From positions 1-11,046 of the forward strand of contig QZLH01002819.1 of NCBI GenBank assembly GCA_003833135.1: a stretch of 11,046 nt of DNA, given 5' to 3'. The notes under the pieces are model-generated. The model saw only the letters and a list, made by a program, of their open reading frames with translations. It searched no databases and was not told where the DNA came from. Positions 1-6,053 of this stretch are shown here, one piece after another (positions within the stretch are counted from its first letter, which is position 1; each line of letters starts with the position of its first letter). The stretch comes from Oehlia diaphana (taxonomy: Eukaryota > Glomeromycota > Glomeromycetes > Glomerales > Glomeraceae). The position numbers and the translations under genes are program-made.

Positions 1-32
1 GAGAAGGGTTAAATGATGTCATCAAAAAGGAG
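1..32 (+). CDS. possible partial exon ending at a GTAAGT splice donor
   Basis: The frame starting at base 3 is open to base 32 and reads EGLNDVIKKE. It is followed directly by GTAAGT (33-38), a consensus eukaryotic 5' splice site, so the exon would end in phase 0. The other two plus frames contain stops (TAA at 10-12, TGA at 14-16). If real, this is the 3' end of an exon of a gene entering from the left. A possible acceptor is the cttcag at 351-356, which would give an intron of about 320 bases containing the long A tract. The phase-0 frame after it stays open to TAA 492-494 but is mostly lysine and phenylalanine from homopolymers, so I do not trust it. Ten codons cannot identify a family. 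Confidence 0.25.
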
Positions 33-103
33 GTAAGTAAAAAAAAAACAGGGGGGGGAGTGAATTTTTACGCCCAAATGAAATTGTTTTTAAAAAGAGA
101 ATA

Positions 104-106
<3 letters not shown>

Positions 107-162
<56 letters not shown>

Positions 163-169
163 TTTTTTT
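107..169. repeat. A52 T11 homopolymer junction
   Basis: Bases 107-158 are 52 consecutive A, followed by 11 T at 159-169. A G8 run lies just upstream at 51-58. The A/T junction is self-complementary over 11 bases and could fold back. Runs this long are prone to length error in sequencing and assembly, so the exact length is uncertain. Confidence 0.95.
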
Positions 170-840
170 ATGATTACAAGATAAATTCAAACCGAACACA
201 AAGCAATAACAAAAAGTTTGACGGATAAACAAGGAGGGAAATAGATACTTTTTTTTTTTTTCTTCTAAAGAAAGATATACGAAAGAATTAAATGAACAAT
301 ATAAATTTTTAGAATACTTACATTTTTATTTTATATTATATTATATTTGGCTTCAGGATAAAACGCCAAAAAAGCAAGAAGGAATGAAGTTTTTGAAAAA
401 AATTTTTTTTTTTATGAAATGGAATGTATTTATAATAAAGCAGAAAAAAAAAAAAAAAATCGTGCGGAAATATAACGGAAAGAAAAAAGATTAAATAATT
501 TTATGACGTATATATATCGAATATAATCTGATTTATGATCAAATATACTTAAAAGTATATATATATTATGTATATTTATAATGTATATAATTTTAAAATA
601 GCAGTATAAATAATAGTGGGTTGATCCTCACTTATTGAAAAAATTAGCAACAGTGAAGGTTGAAAGTGAAAAAAAAAGTGCGAGAGCCTATTATTTATAA
701 AAAAAAATCATTTAAAATTCACTAAAATCAACCAAAATAACTAAATAAGCAACCTATTATAGGAAATAAAATATATATATATATTGTAATATATATGTAA
801 ATTTAAAATACACACAAAAAAAAAAAAAAAAAAAAAAATT
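170..840. other. AT-rich stretch without a supportable gene
   Basis: This stretch has A and T runs, an (AT)7 tract at 771-784, other TATATA blocks at 509-560 and an A23 run at 816-838 that abuts the repeated island starting at 841. The only hint of coding potential is the acceptor-like cttcag at 351-356 followed by an open frame to 494. That frame is low-complexity. I see no RNA gene or promoter that can be defended. Confidence 0.7.
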
Positions 841-880
841 TGGCGTAGTAATAAATTTCGGGTTTTGAAAGGGAATTATC
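841..880 (+). repeat. dispersed repeat family A, copy 1
   Basis: This island matches 1854-1893 at 27 of 40 positions without gaps, counted by hand. The core is a shared 15-base word, CGTAGTAATAAATTT at 844-858, and TTATC recurs at the same offset (876-880). Both copies read RSNKF in the same plus frame. The next seven residues are RVLKGNY here and GLVRKTY in the other copy, which includes several conservative exchanges. Partial relatives with AGTAATAAATTT or GTAATAAAT lie at 3172, 3445 and 5339. It may be a decayed copy of a short mobile or coding sequence. On the minus strand the same DNA reads IYYY. Confidence 0.45.
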
Positions 881-1425
881 ATCTTTGTTATAAATAATCA
901 GGGATAAAATTTCGCATTTAGCTTTAGAGTTTAATTGTCAAGATCGTCTCGGGAGATGTCTTGTTTGAGCCAAATGTGAAACAATAATATAAATATAATA
1001 ACAATATTATTAGTTAATCAGCATCAAATATTTTTATATTGTGTAATCTAAAATAATTTACTTTTGCATTTACAATAAAAATTAGGAAGCTAAAATTGAA
1101 AACTAATTACGGTATGATTATTTTATGATATGATATTCATTTAAAATATATATATATATATACATACATATATATATATATAAATATATATATTTATTAT
1201 ATTAATATATATATATATTATATTATCATGTATAATAATATAAATAAATAAAATATTATAGAAATGTGTTTATTAAACACCACATATAAATAAACTCAAG
1301 TTTTTGCATGGGAACTAAAAGACAACAAGAGAGAAGAGAATTAGATGTTTTGCATTATGCATTAATGTTATGTTTTTTTGATACATTACAGATTAGTTGC
1401 AGAATATTCTAATAAACAAATTTAA
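881..1425. other. AT-rich stretch, no gene seen
   Basis: Bases 890-975 are somewhat GC-richer (around CGTCTCGGGAGATGTC). On the minus strand they hold short open frames such as IWLKQDISRDDLDN, ended by a stop, and a frame containing QLNS about 30 codons before IYYY. The minus frame at 1837-2058 has the same order, QLNS then IYYY, at nearly the same distance. The rest is AT-rich with a large TA microsatellite. No gene can be supported. Confidence 0.6.
1145..1226. repeat. compound AT microsatellite
   Basis: Runs of alternating TA are interrupted by TACATACA, TAAA and TTATTATATTAA. The interruptions suggest an old, partly degraded dinucleotide array. Confidence 0.9.
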
Positions 1426-1563
1426 GCAAATCATTTAGAAATAACCCTTGCAATTTTTTTCATTTACCGGGGGTTAGGAAAAAGAAGGATTGAACAAATT
1501 AATACAAAATACCAATTGAGATCGACGTTTGTTTTAATTATAAATGAAATTCGAGTTTTGTAA
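1426..1563 (+). other. stop-free plus-strand frame, 45 codons, no start
   Basis: The frame between the stop at 1423-1425 and TAA 1561-1563 is open for 45 codons and contains GKRRIEQINTKYQLRSTF. There is no ATG at its head. The KYQLR stretch has parallels at 2250 (KYQIR, after a T15 tract) and 5047 (KYQKR), all on the plus strand and all built on AAATACCAA. A run of this length is expected by chance in DNA this AT-rich. I list it only because of the repeated words. Confidence 0.15.
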
Positions 1564-1590
1564 TGAAAAAACTTTTTTTTATTTCTCCGC
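1512..1590 (+). repeat. dispersed repeat family B, copy 1
   Basis: This shares with 3193-3278 an ordered set of words: CCAATTGA at 1512, AGTTTTGTAAT at 1554 and TTCTCCGC at 1583. In the other copy they lie at 3193, 3234 and 3271, so the first interval is 42 versus 41 bases. The CCAATTGA frame reads PIEIDVCFNYK here and GPIEIFSFDITT in the other copy. The second word gives SSFVM versus SSFVI. The pattern fits two diverged copies of one sequence, with indels in homopolymers. Confidence 0.45.
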
Positions 1591-1627
1591 TTTTTTTTTT
1601 ACTATTTAAATCAATATATATCCGAAA

Positions 1628-1650
1628 ATATATATATATATATATATATA
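1628..1650. repeat. (AT)n microsatellite
   Basis: Uninterrupted alternating AT lies just downstream of the family B copy. Bases 1651-1766 beyond it contain only short frames and no recognisable gene. Confidence 0.9.
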
Positions 1651-1766
1651 CTTCATTAGACTTTTAACCACAATGGCCCCCATGTAATAAAAAAGATTGG
1701 CATAATGCTAATTAAATGAATGATACAAAACTATATTAGCCTATATTTAGGTTTATTGCGAAATAA

Positions 1767-1937
1767 CAAAGATCTAAATATATATCGAAAAAAAGATATC
1801 TGCAGATACATGGAACAATTCTATTTCTTTTCCTTATTATAAAGTACGCCATGTGCCGTAGTAATAAATTTGGTTTGGTTCGAAAAACTTATCGCCGATT
1901 CCATCAGAATTTCCGAATACCTTACGGAATTTATTAA
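1767..1937 (+). other. stop-free plus-strand frame carrying the family A word
   Basis: This frame is open for 56 codons between TAA 1764-1766 and TAA 1935-1937. It has an internal ATG at 1851 from which it reads MCRSNKFGLVRKTYRRF onward. The RSNKF-x6-Y segment matches the plus-frame translation of the 841 copy. It overlaps the 73-codon minus ORF antisense, and at most one of the two can be coding. Substitutions between the two copies look more conservative on the plus strand, which mildly favours this orientation. No family is recognised. Confidence 0.18.
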
Positions 1938-2058
1938 GGGCTCGGCTGTTCAATTGGTAATGCGAGGTGCCGAGGTTTACTCGTAAATGTAATGATCGGT
2001 AGTTAAATGCAAGTATTAAAAAAAAAACAACCGAAAATTTTAAACATTTTTGTTTCAA
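1837..2058 (-). CDS. small ORF, 73 aa, hydrophobic N-terminus, unrecognised
   Basis: This is the longest ATG-started frame in the window that is not low-complexity. Residues 7-18 (KFSVVFFLILAF) form a hydrophobic core after a lysine-containing start, which resembles a short signal peptide. No cysteine-rich or catalytic motif follows. The C-terminal half includes FGNSDGIGDKFFEPNQIYYY and lies in a GC-richer pocket (1850-2000), where stops are rarer by composition. IYYY recurs as the minus translation of the 841 repeat. The same DNA is also open on the plus strand. One ORF of this length is roughly what chance gives over six frames, so a secreted small protein is possible but unproven. Confidence 0.2.
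   Translation of the reverse strand: MKQKCLKFSVVFFLILAFNYRSLHLRVNLGTSHYQLNSRALNKFRKVFGNSDGIGDKFFEPNQIYYYGTWRTL
1854..1893 (+). repeat. dispersed repeat family A, copy 2
   Basis: This is the second copy of the island at 841-880. CGTAGTAATAAATTT lies at 1857-1871 and TTATC at 1889-1893, with the same 32-base offset as the first copy. GGTTCGAA inside it resembles a pol III B box, but the spacing to any A box is too short for a tRNA or a SINE head. Confidence 0.45.
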
Positions 2059-2635
2059 AATGGGAATTTAAATTCTATGATAATAATGATTTGTGTTTTA
2101 ATATGTAAAATTACAAATATCTACATTCCCAAATTTAGAAATAAAATATTATTTGAGAAAAAGAAATCATATGGTACACATGGAACACAATATCCGATTA
2201 ACCCCATCCCCGCTTTTTTTCAATGATCTCATTTTTTTTTTTTTTTGTTAAATACCAAATTAGGTTAAACATTTTATTTAAAATTTCTTTAAATGATACG
2301 AAGGGAAAAAGACAAAACGGTAAAGAAAATATTTAAAATAACTTTCACACTTTTTTAGATTTTAAAAGATTATTAATCAATGATACATTTTTATAACAAT
2401 GTAATTTTTTTGGCGGTAAAATAATTTATACCTTTTTGTCAAAGAAAAGAAATGCATGCACATGATCCAATCCATTATATATATATATATATTTTTATTA
2501 TATGATTGTATGAATAATTAAATCATAGTTGGTTCAACGGGAAAAAACCTATTAAAGAAAATACAATGGATTCTGTAAAGGTAAAAAAGGAAAATTTTGG
2601 TAAAAAATTGAGAAACAAGGTTTAAAAATGAAACG
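2059..2635. other. AT-rich stretch, possible frameshifted frame at a T15 run
   Basis: ATG 2171 opens a 26-codon frame (MVHMEHNIRLTPSPLFF and on) that reaches TAA at 2249 just after a T15 run (2232-2246). The frame one base later continues past the run as KYQIRLNILF and on. This could be a homopolymer length change in decaying coding DNA, or chance. ATG 2566 starts MDSVK directly before GTAAAA, a weak donor-like site. A (TA)n tract lies at 2476-2492. None of these can be called a gene. Confidence 0.5.

Positions 2636-2665
<30 letters not shown>
2636..2665. repeat. (ATT)10 microsatellite
   Basis: There are ten perfect ATT units. Degenerate ATATT and TTTA units continue to about 2700. Confidence 0.95.
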
Positions 2666-2669
<4 letters not shown>

Positions 2670-2955
2670 TATATTATTTTATTTTATTATTTTATTTATT
2701 CTTTTTATTTTCCAAATTTAATCAAAACAATAAAAAAAAGAAAATTAAAAATTAAAAATTATTTTTATTTTTAAAACCGTTTAAACATAATACAAAGTTT
2801 TTTTTTTTCTTTTTTTTTGATTTGACAGTTAACAATAAAGATCAAAAAAAAAAAATGGACGAATCGATTCACAAGAATTTATATATATATATATATAAAG
2901 GAAATAAAGTTTGTTGCGTGTAAGAATGTAAGATATGTAAGATGATGATGTATTG
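2666..2955. other. AT-rich stretch, nothing supportable
   Basis: This stretch has T and A runs, an (AT)n block at 2881-2895, and TGTAAGA-like words repeated between 2918 and 2940. No gene, RNA or regulatory site can be defended. Confidence 0.7.
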
Positions 2956-2970
2956 TTATGCTGAGCATAA
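2956..2970. repeat. perfect palindrome TTATGCT-G-AGCATAA
   Basis: Two 7-base arms flank a single central G. This could be a binding site for a dimeric DNA-binding protein, but no neighbouring gene tests that. Confidence 0.8.
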
Positions 2971-2997
2971 AATAACATAAATATTAGGTCACGCTAA

Positions 2998-3165
2998 ATA
3001 GACGCGTCTTTTTTAAAAAAGTCATTAATTATCGTTAATAATTCTAAATATATTTTTTTTATATTTAAAGGTGTTACTTCATCGTCATATACATCAATGT
3101 TTCTCGTTATAAACAAAACGCGGATATACCAATATTGTTATAAAGTAGATGAATTGCATGCATAA
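2998..3165 (+). other. stop-free plus-strand frame, 55 codons, no N-terminal start
   Basis: This frame is open from just after TAA 2995-2997 to TAA 3163-3165. It includes GVTSSSYTSMFLVINKTRIY and ends YKVDELHA. The first ATG is at 3097, which leaves only 22 codons. After the stop, the same frame is open again through SNKFFYGPIEIFSFDITTV to 3241, so about 80 codons are interrupted by one stop. That pattern would fit a pseudogene fragment. Length alone is within chance expectation, and no family is recognised. Confidence 0.18.
3000..3020. repeat. adjacent palindromes AGACGCGTCT and T6A6
   Basis: The 10-base perfect palindrome at 3000-3009 contains ACGCGT, the core of the fungal MluI cell-cycle box bound by MBF-type factors. 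T6A6 follows at 3009-3020. With no adjacent gene start, a promoter role is only a possibility. Confidence 0.6.
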
Positions 3166-3171
3166 ATCATA

Positions 3172-3320
3172 AGTAATAAATTTTTTTACGGGCCAATTGA
3201 AATTTTCTCCTTTGATATTACGACAGTAAATCTAGTTTTGTAATACATCTTCCGGATATCCTTTTGTTCATTCTCCGCTTTTTTCCCCCCTGGTCACTAC
3301 ATAATTACGATTTGCCTTAA
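3172..3320 (+). repeat. dispersed repeat family B, copy 2, with family A word
   Basis: AGTAATAAATTT at 3172-3183 (the family A core) is followed by CCAATTGA (3193), AGTTTTGTAAT (3234) and TTCTCCGC (3271), matching the order at 1512-1590. The frame holding the second word is open from 3216 to TAA 3318-3320 and reads DSKSSFVIHLPDILLFILRF and on. The first-copy equivalent is NSSFVMKKLFFISPL. Stops and frame changes separate the segments. I read this as a better-preserved copy of a decayed sequence, of unknown identity. Confidence 0.4.
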
Positions 3321-3374
3321 ACTTTAAGCAATTAATTATTGATGACCAATAAAAAACTCTTCATGATAAGCTGC

Positions 3375-3437
3375 GGGTTATATATAACAAGGGTTAAAAT
3401 AGGGTTTAAAACAAGGTTCAAAAATAGGTTCAAATAA
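3375..3437 (+). repeat. degenerate GGTT-A-rich tandem
   Basis: GGGTTAAAATA, GGGTTTAAAACAA, GGTTCAAAAATA and GGTTCAAATAA start at 3391, 3402, 3415 and 3427, with an earlier GGGTTATATATAAC at 3375. The period is 11 to 13 bases. The tandem is G-on-plus, unlike the C-biased array at 6837-7200. Confidence 0.6.
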
Positions 3438-3438
3438 A

Positions 3439-3540
3439 ATGTATGTAATAAATCCTTCCGGACATGAGACATTATCGATACGAAATTTTTTTAGATCCGG
3501 AAATTTTTTTTTGTTTATAATTATTAATGGTACGAATTAA
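3439..3540 (+). other. small ORF candidate, 33 aa
   Basis: ATG at 3439 opens 33 codons to TAA 3538-3540, reading MYVINPSGHETLSIRNFFRS and on. GTAATAAAT and TTATC inside it lie 27 bases apart, against 28 in the family A copies. An A22 run interrupted by TTT follows at 3549-3585. This is chance-level in length. Confidence 0.12.
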
Positions 3541-3669
3541 AAAATTGTAAAAAAAAAAAAAAAAAAAAAATTTAAAAAAAAAAAAGGGATTTTTCAATGT
3601 TACTATTGTGATACAAAACCTAACTTTAAAATTGTTTATCCTTTAAAAAGTTTGTAACACTCAATCAAA

Positions 3670-3807
3670 ATGTACAATTTAATTAAACAGGAGGAAAATC
3701 CCGGTTCCTGTCTGTCTAAAAATCTAAAACTTTTTTTCATAATAATGATTTTGTTTCACCCCTTTTTATCCTTTGTTTCTTCATTGCATATGAAAATAAA
3801 TAAATAA
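3670..3807 (+). CDS. small ORF candidate, 45 aa, one hydrophobic segment
   Basis: ATG at 3670 has A at -3, which is favourable for eukaryotic initiation, and opens 45 codons to TAA 3805-3807. The N-terminus, MYNLIKQEENPGSCLSKN, is polar. Residues 21-39 (LFFIIMILFHPFLSFVSSL) could span a membrane once. It lies in a GC-richer pocket around 3690-3720. Nothing in it matches a family I know, and ORFs of this size occur by chance here. Confidence 0.15.
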   Translation: MYNLIKQEENPGSCLSKNLKLFFIIMILFHPFLSFVSSLHMKINK

Positions 3808-3960
3808 ATAAGCAATAGTATTCATTTTTTAAAATTTTCATTGGTAAGATACAATAAAGTGAATTTTTTTTGTTGAGTTACTAATTTTAATTTATTTTTT
3901 ATTTACCTGATTTTTGATTCCCTTAAAAGTTGATTTTACTTTGACTGTTTCCTAATTTCA

Positions 3961-4036
3961 GGTGGTCTAAGCGGAATTCTAAATGGATACCTCAATGGAT
4001 TGGCTTCAATGGAATGATTGTAATACAACAACATTG
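3961..4036 (+). other. exon-like GC-richer island after an AG acceptor-like site
   Basis: A pyrimidine-rich tract ending tttcctaatttcag (3947-3960) precedes about 60 bases that are clearly GC-richer than the surroundings. Two frames are open. One reads GLSGILNGYLNGLASME and ends at TGA 4018-4020. The other reads WSKRNSKWIPQWIGFNGMIV and continues to a TGA at 4034-4036. A donor-like GTAAGA at 3844 would give a 117-base intron, but the frame upstream of it joins to VV-stop. This could be a terminal exon or a remnant. The words AAATGGAT, CAATGGAT and CAATGGAA recur inside it. Confidence 0.25.
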
Positions 4037-4081
4037 AAAAATATTTTACATAATATAATTTTTTTGTATATTATTTTTTAA

Positions 4082-4252
4082 ATGTTATACAGATTATACA
4101 GACTATACAGATTATATTTTTTTTCTTTTTTTTTTTTTTCTTTTTTGGAGGGAATCATTTTAAAATTTTATAGATCTCGCATGGTTTTTTATTTTGTGAT
4201 ATCTTCGGTCCTTCGGTACCCAAAAAAGGTTTTTGTTAGATCGGAAACATAA
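4082..4252 (+). CDS. small ORF candidate, 56 aa, hydrophobic
   Basis: ATG at 4082 opens 56 codons to TAA 4250-4252. The first residues are MLYRLYRLYRLY, encoded by a 9-base tandem repeat. A T-rich tract follows, encoding phenylalanine and serine. From residue 34 the sequence is more complex: MVFYFVISSVLRYPKKVF, then VRSET. The C-terminal 23 codons lie over a GC-richer island (CTTCGGTCCTTCGG at 4204-4217). It may be chance, or a decayed coding tail on which a repeat has grown. No family is recognised. Confidence 0.15.
   Translation: MLYRLYRLYRLYFFSFFFFSFLEGIILKFYRSRMVFYFVISSVLRYPKKVFVRSET
4085..4111 (+). repeat. 9-base tandem triplicate TTATACAGA
   Basis: Three units of TTATACAGA (the third begins with C) lie in tandem, followed by TTATAT. 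The minus strand of the triplicate at 8331-8357 has the similar word TATACCAGA. Confidence 0.9.
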
Positions 4253-4309
4253 AAAAAAATCATTTTTTTTTTTTTTAATATAAAAAAAAAAACCTAAAAT
4301 TAAAATTTT

Positions 4310-4358
4310 CAGTTCCGACGATCAGCGGCACATCATTGCTTATAAAATTTTCATTTGA
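4310..4358 (+). other. small GC-richer island after TTTTCAG
   Basis: Bases 4313-4340 are GC-rich (CCGACGATCAGCGGCACATC). They follow attttcag and end in a frame reading SSDDQRHIIAYKIFI before TGA 4356-4358. GATCGGAAAC at 4240 and GTTCCGACGATC at 4312 form an imperfect inverted pair around a T and A rich spacer. It could be a short terminal exon or the end of a small inverted-repeat element. Evidence is weak for both. Confidence 0.2.
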
Positions 4359-4679
4359 AATTAATATTTGATAATATTAAATATTAAATAATAATATTAA
4401 ATAATTTGATAATATTGTTATTGTTTATTGTTATTTTTAGAAAGTTCTAGACTTTATTAAATAATAAATTAAAAAATTTTTTGAACGAATCATCTTTAAT
4501 CTTCATATTAAATCTTTTGCGGACTTACAAGTTATTATTATAAGTTAAGTTATAACACGACTTTTTCACGCGCATTTAATTATATGAGAGAAAAGTTGAA
4601 CGGCTAGTTAAAACCCCTTATTTTTTATTTTTTTAACACAAGGAGATACAATTATATAAGATTAAAAATTTGCAAATAG
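4359..4679. other. AT-only stretch, no gene
   Basis: Repeated TTTGATAATATT and AATATTAAAT words lie at 4364-4430. The only GC-richer spot is around 4558-4615 (CACGACTTTTTCACGCGC and AACGGCTAG). It contains no frame longer than about 14 codons that I noticed. Confidence 0.65.
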
Positions 4680-4787
4680 CGTCATAGAATTTTTAATAAC
4701 GTTAAAAAAAATAACGTAGTAGTTTTTATTCTCCGATCAAATAGTGATCAAATACAGTACAGTTGTTTTCTTTGTTGTGACTTGTAA
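4680..4787 (+). other. stop-free plus-strand frame, 35 codons
   Basis: This frame is open between TAG 4677-4679 and TAA 4785-4787, with no ATG. It reads RHRIFNNVKKNNVVVFILRS and on. ATTCTCCG is shared, in the same frame (FILR), with the family B copy at 3271. The direct repeats AATAACGT and GATCAAATA occur inside. Chance is a sufficient explanation. Confidence 0.1.
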
Positions 4788-5198
4788 CTTGTGTGTTGTA
4801 ACCAAAAGGTCAAAGCAAATGTTACACTACATCATTTTTTTTGGTGCAAATAATTTTTTCTTTTTTTGAAAAAAAAAAAAAAAATAAAAACTTGGGTTCT
4901 TTTTTTTTAATGATGATGGTTAATTACCTAAAATTATTTTATCCTTAAGAAATCTTTTTGTTAATATTTGAAAACTAATACATTTTTGGTTTAGTAAAAA
5001 ATATGAACCCCCCTTTTTTTTTCAAAACCTGTTTTAGGTAAAGTACAAATACCAAAAGAGATTTCGGTTTATTTATATAGTACGGTATATATATATATAT
5101 AATAAGTATATATTAAATACTATTATATACTGGTACTTATATATAAAATTTTTTTTTTTTTTGTGCCCCTTTTCCTAATATGGTTATCATATTAATGA
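4788..5198. other. AT-rich stretch with a KYQ-type word and TA microsatellite
   Basis: T and A runs at 4861-4884 would fold back on each other. ACAAATACCAAAAGAGATTTCGG at 5045 resembles 1504-1527 (ACAAAATACCAATTGAGATCGACG) at the DNA level. A (TA)n tract follows at 5086-5100. No gene is supported. Confidence 0.55.
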
Positions 5199-5396
5199 AT
5201 GTTGCATTCCGGTTTAAAAAATACATTTATCTATATCGAGTATAATGAGTATGTTTTAAGATTCACACCAATTAAAGATACTTTCGATTCTTTTCCATTC
5301 CTGGTTTATTAAAGAATTATTCATCAAAAGAAAGCGCGTAATAAATTAGGTTATATGGCGTGTTGAGCAATTGAAAGTTTATCCCGACTCGATGTT

Positions 5397-5433
<37 letters not shown>

Positions 5434-5480
5434 TAAAAGGAAATTCAAAATATGCTCGGAGGTTACCTTTAAGAAAATAG
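5199..5480 (+). pseudogene. possible decayed coding fragment, one frame with two internal stops
   Basis: ATG 5199, directly after an in-frame TGA, opens MLHSGLKNTFIYIEYNEYVL and RFTPIKDTFDSFPFLVY to TAA 5310-5312. The same frame then runs through KKARNKLGYMAC to TGA 5364-5366, through AIESLSRLDVQ, across the A33 run as lysines, and on to ILKGNSKYARRLPLRK before TAG 5478-5480. So about 94 codons carry two internal stops, in unusually GC-rich DNA for this window. RNKL recalls the SNKF word of family A. A-I-E-x2-S-x3-D-V recalls the PIEI segment of family B, in the same order. No family is recognised. The 37-codon first segment alone could instead be a small ORF. Confidence 0.22.
5398..5430. repeat. 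A33 homopolymer
   Basis: Thirty-three consecutive A directly follow the GC-richer island ending CTCGATGTTC. This gives the outline of a retroposed sequence with an A tail. TATTAAAG at 5307 and TATTAAAA at 5431 could be an imperfect target duplication, but such words are common here. Confidence 0.95.
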
Positions 5481-5538
5481 TGTGAAAAGTAAGTAATAAT
5501 GTATGAGGTTATTTACAAACATTAATAATGATTGGTAA

Positions 5539-5664
5539 TTTAATAAGAAGGAAAGTTTTTTTTTATTTTTTTTCGTTAAACAAGAGAAAAAAGATTACGC
5601 GCGATTAGACAGACTTTGGTGGTCATCATCGAATTTGATCGACGGACATTACCGATGTATCTAA
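5539..5664 (+). other. stop-free plus-strand frame, 41 codons
   Basis: This frame is open between TAA 5536-5538 and TAA 5662-5664, with no ATG. The second half lies in a GC-richer island and reads DYARLDRLWWSSSNLIDGHY, then RCI. Two tryptophans and a balanced charge make it look more protein-like than most frames here. It is in a different frame from 5199-5480. CATCG and CGATG, an inverted pair, bracket 5626-5657. Confidence 0.15.
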
Positions 5665-5903
5665 TTTGTAATTCATTTTTTTTTTTTCATTTGTAAACTT
5701 TTTTAAAGAAAAAAAAAAAATAAATATTTATCATTTATCTAAAAAGTTTATAAAAAGTTTATCAAAAAACGATAATTAATTAATAATTTAAACATAATGT
5801 ATTTATAATTTAATTATCCGAATAATCCAATAATTACCAAGCAATTTTTATTTTTATTTTTTTTTTTTTTTCGCCAAAACCCATTTATTATTTGTGAAAC
5901 TAG

Positions 5904-6053
5904 ATTTTTTTTAGATTTTTTAGATTTTTTTTTTTTTCTGTTTCTGTTTCGTTGATTAAAACCGTTAAAGTTTTTTTCGGGTCAATTGCGCACAAAAGTA
6001 AGAATAATCCATGTTATTTTTTACTAATCATTTTTTGTATATATAACACATAA
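5904..6053 (+). other. stop-free plus-strand frame, 49 codons
   Basis: This frame is open between TAG 5901-5903 and TAA 6051-6053, with no ATG. The first part is phenylalanine from T runs. It then reads VSVSLIKTVKVFFGSIAHKS and on, ending in a hydrophobic stretch. TTTTAGATTTTT repeats precede it. This is chance-level. Confidence 0.1.

Noticed and set aside
357..494. Second exon after the left-edge donor
   Set aside because: The frame is phase-compatible, but its content is mainly lysine and phenylalanine from homopolymers, and the acceptor has no strong polypyrimidine tract.
1871..1890. GGTTCGAA as a tRNA or SINE B box
   Set aside because: No A box lies at suitable distance and no cloverleaf can be drawn. 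The same applies to GGTTCAAC near 2532 and GGTTCAAAT at 3427.
4200..4323. Small transposon with terminal inverted repeats GATCGGAAAC and GTTCCGACGATC
   Set aside because: The arms match only with a gap, and no target-site duplication was seen around them.
5307..5446. SINE-like insertion with A33 tail and target duplication
   Set aside because: The would-be duplication (TATTAAAG and TATTAAAA) is imperfect and made of common AT words, and no pol III promoter is visible. It is kept only as a remark.
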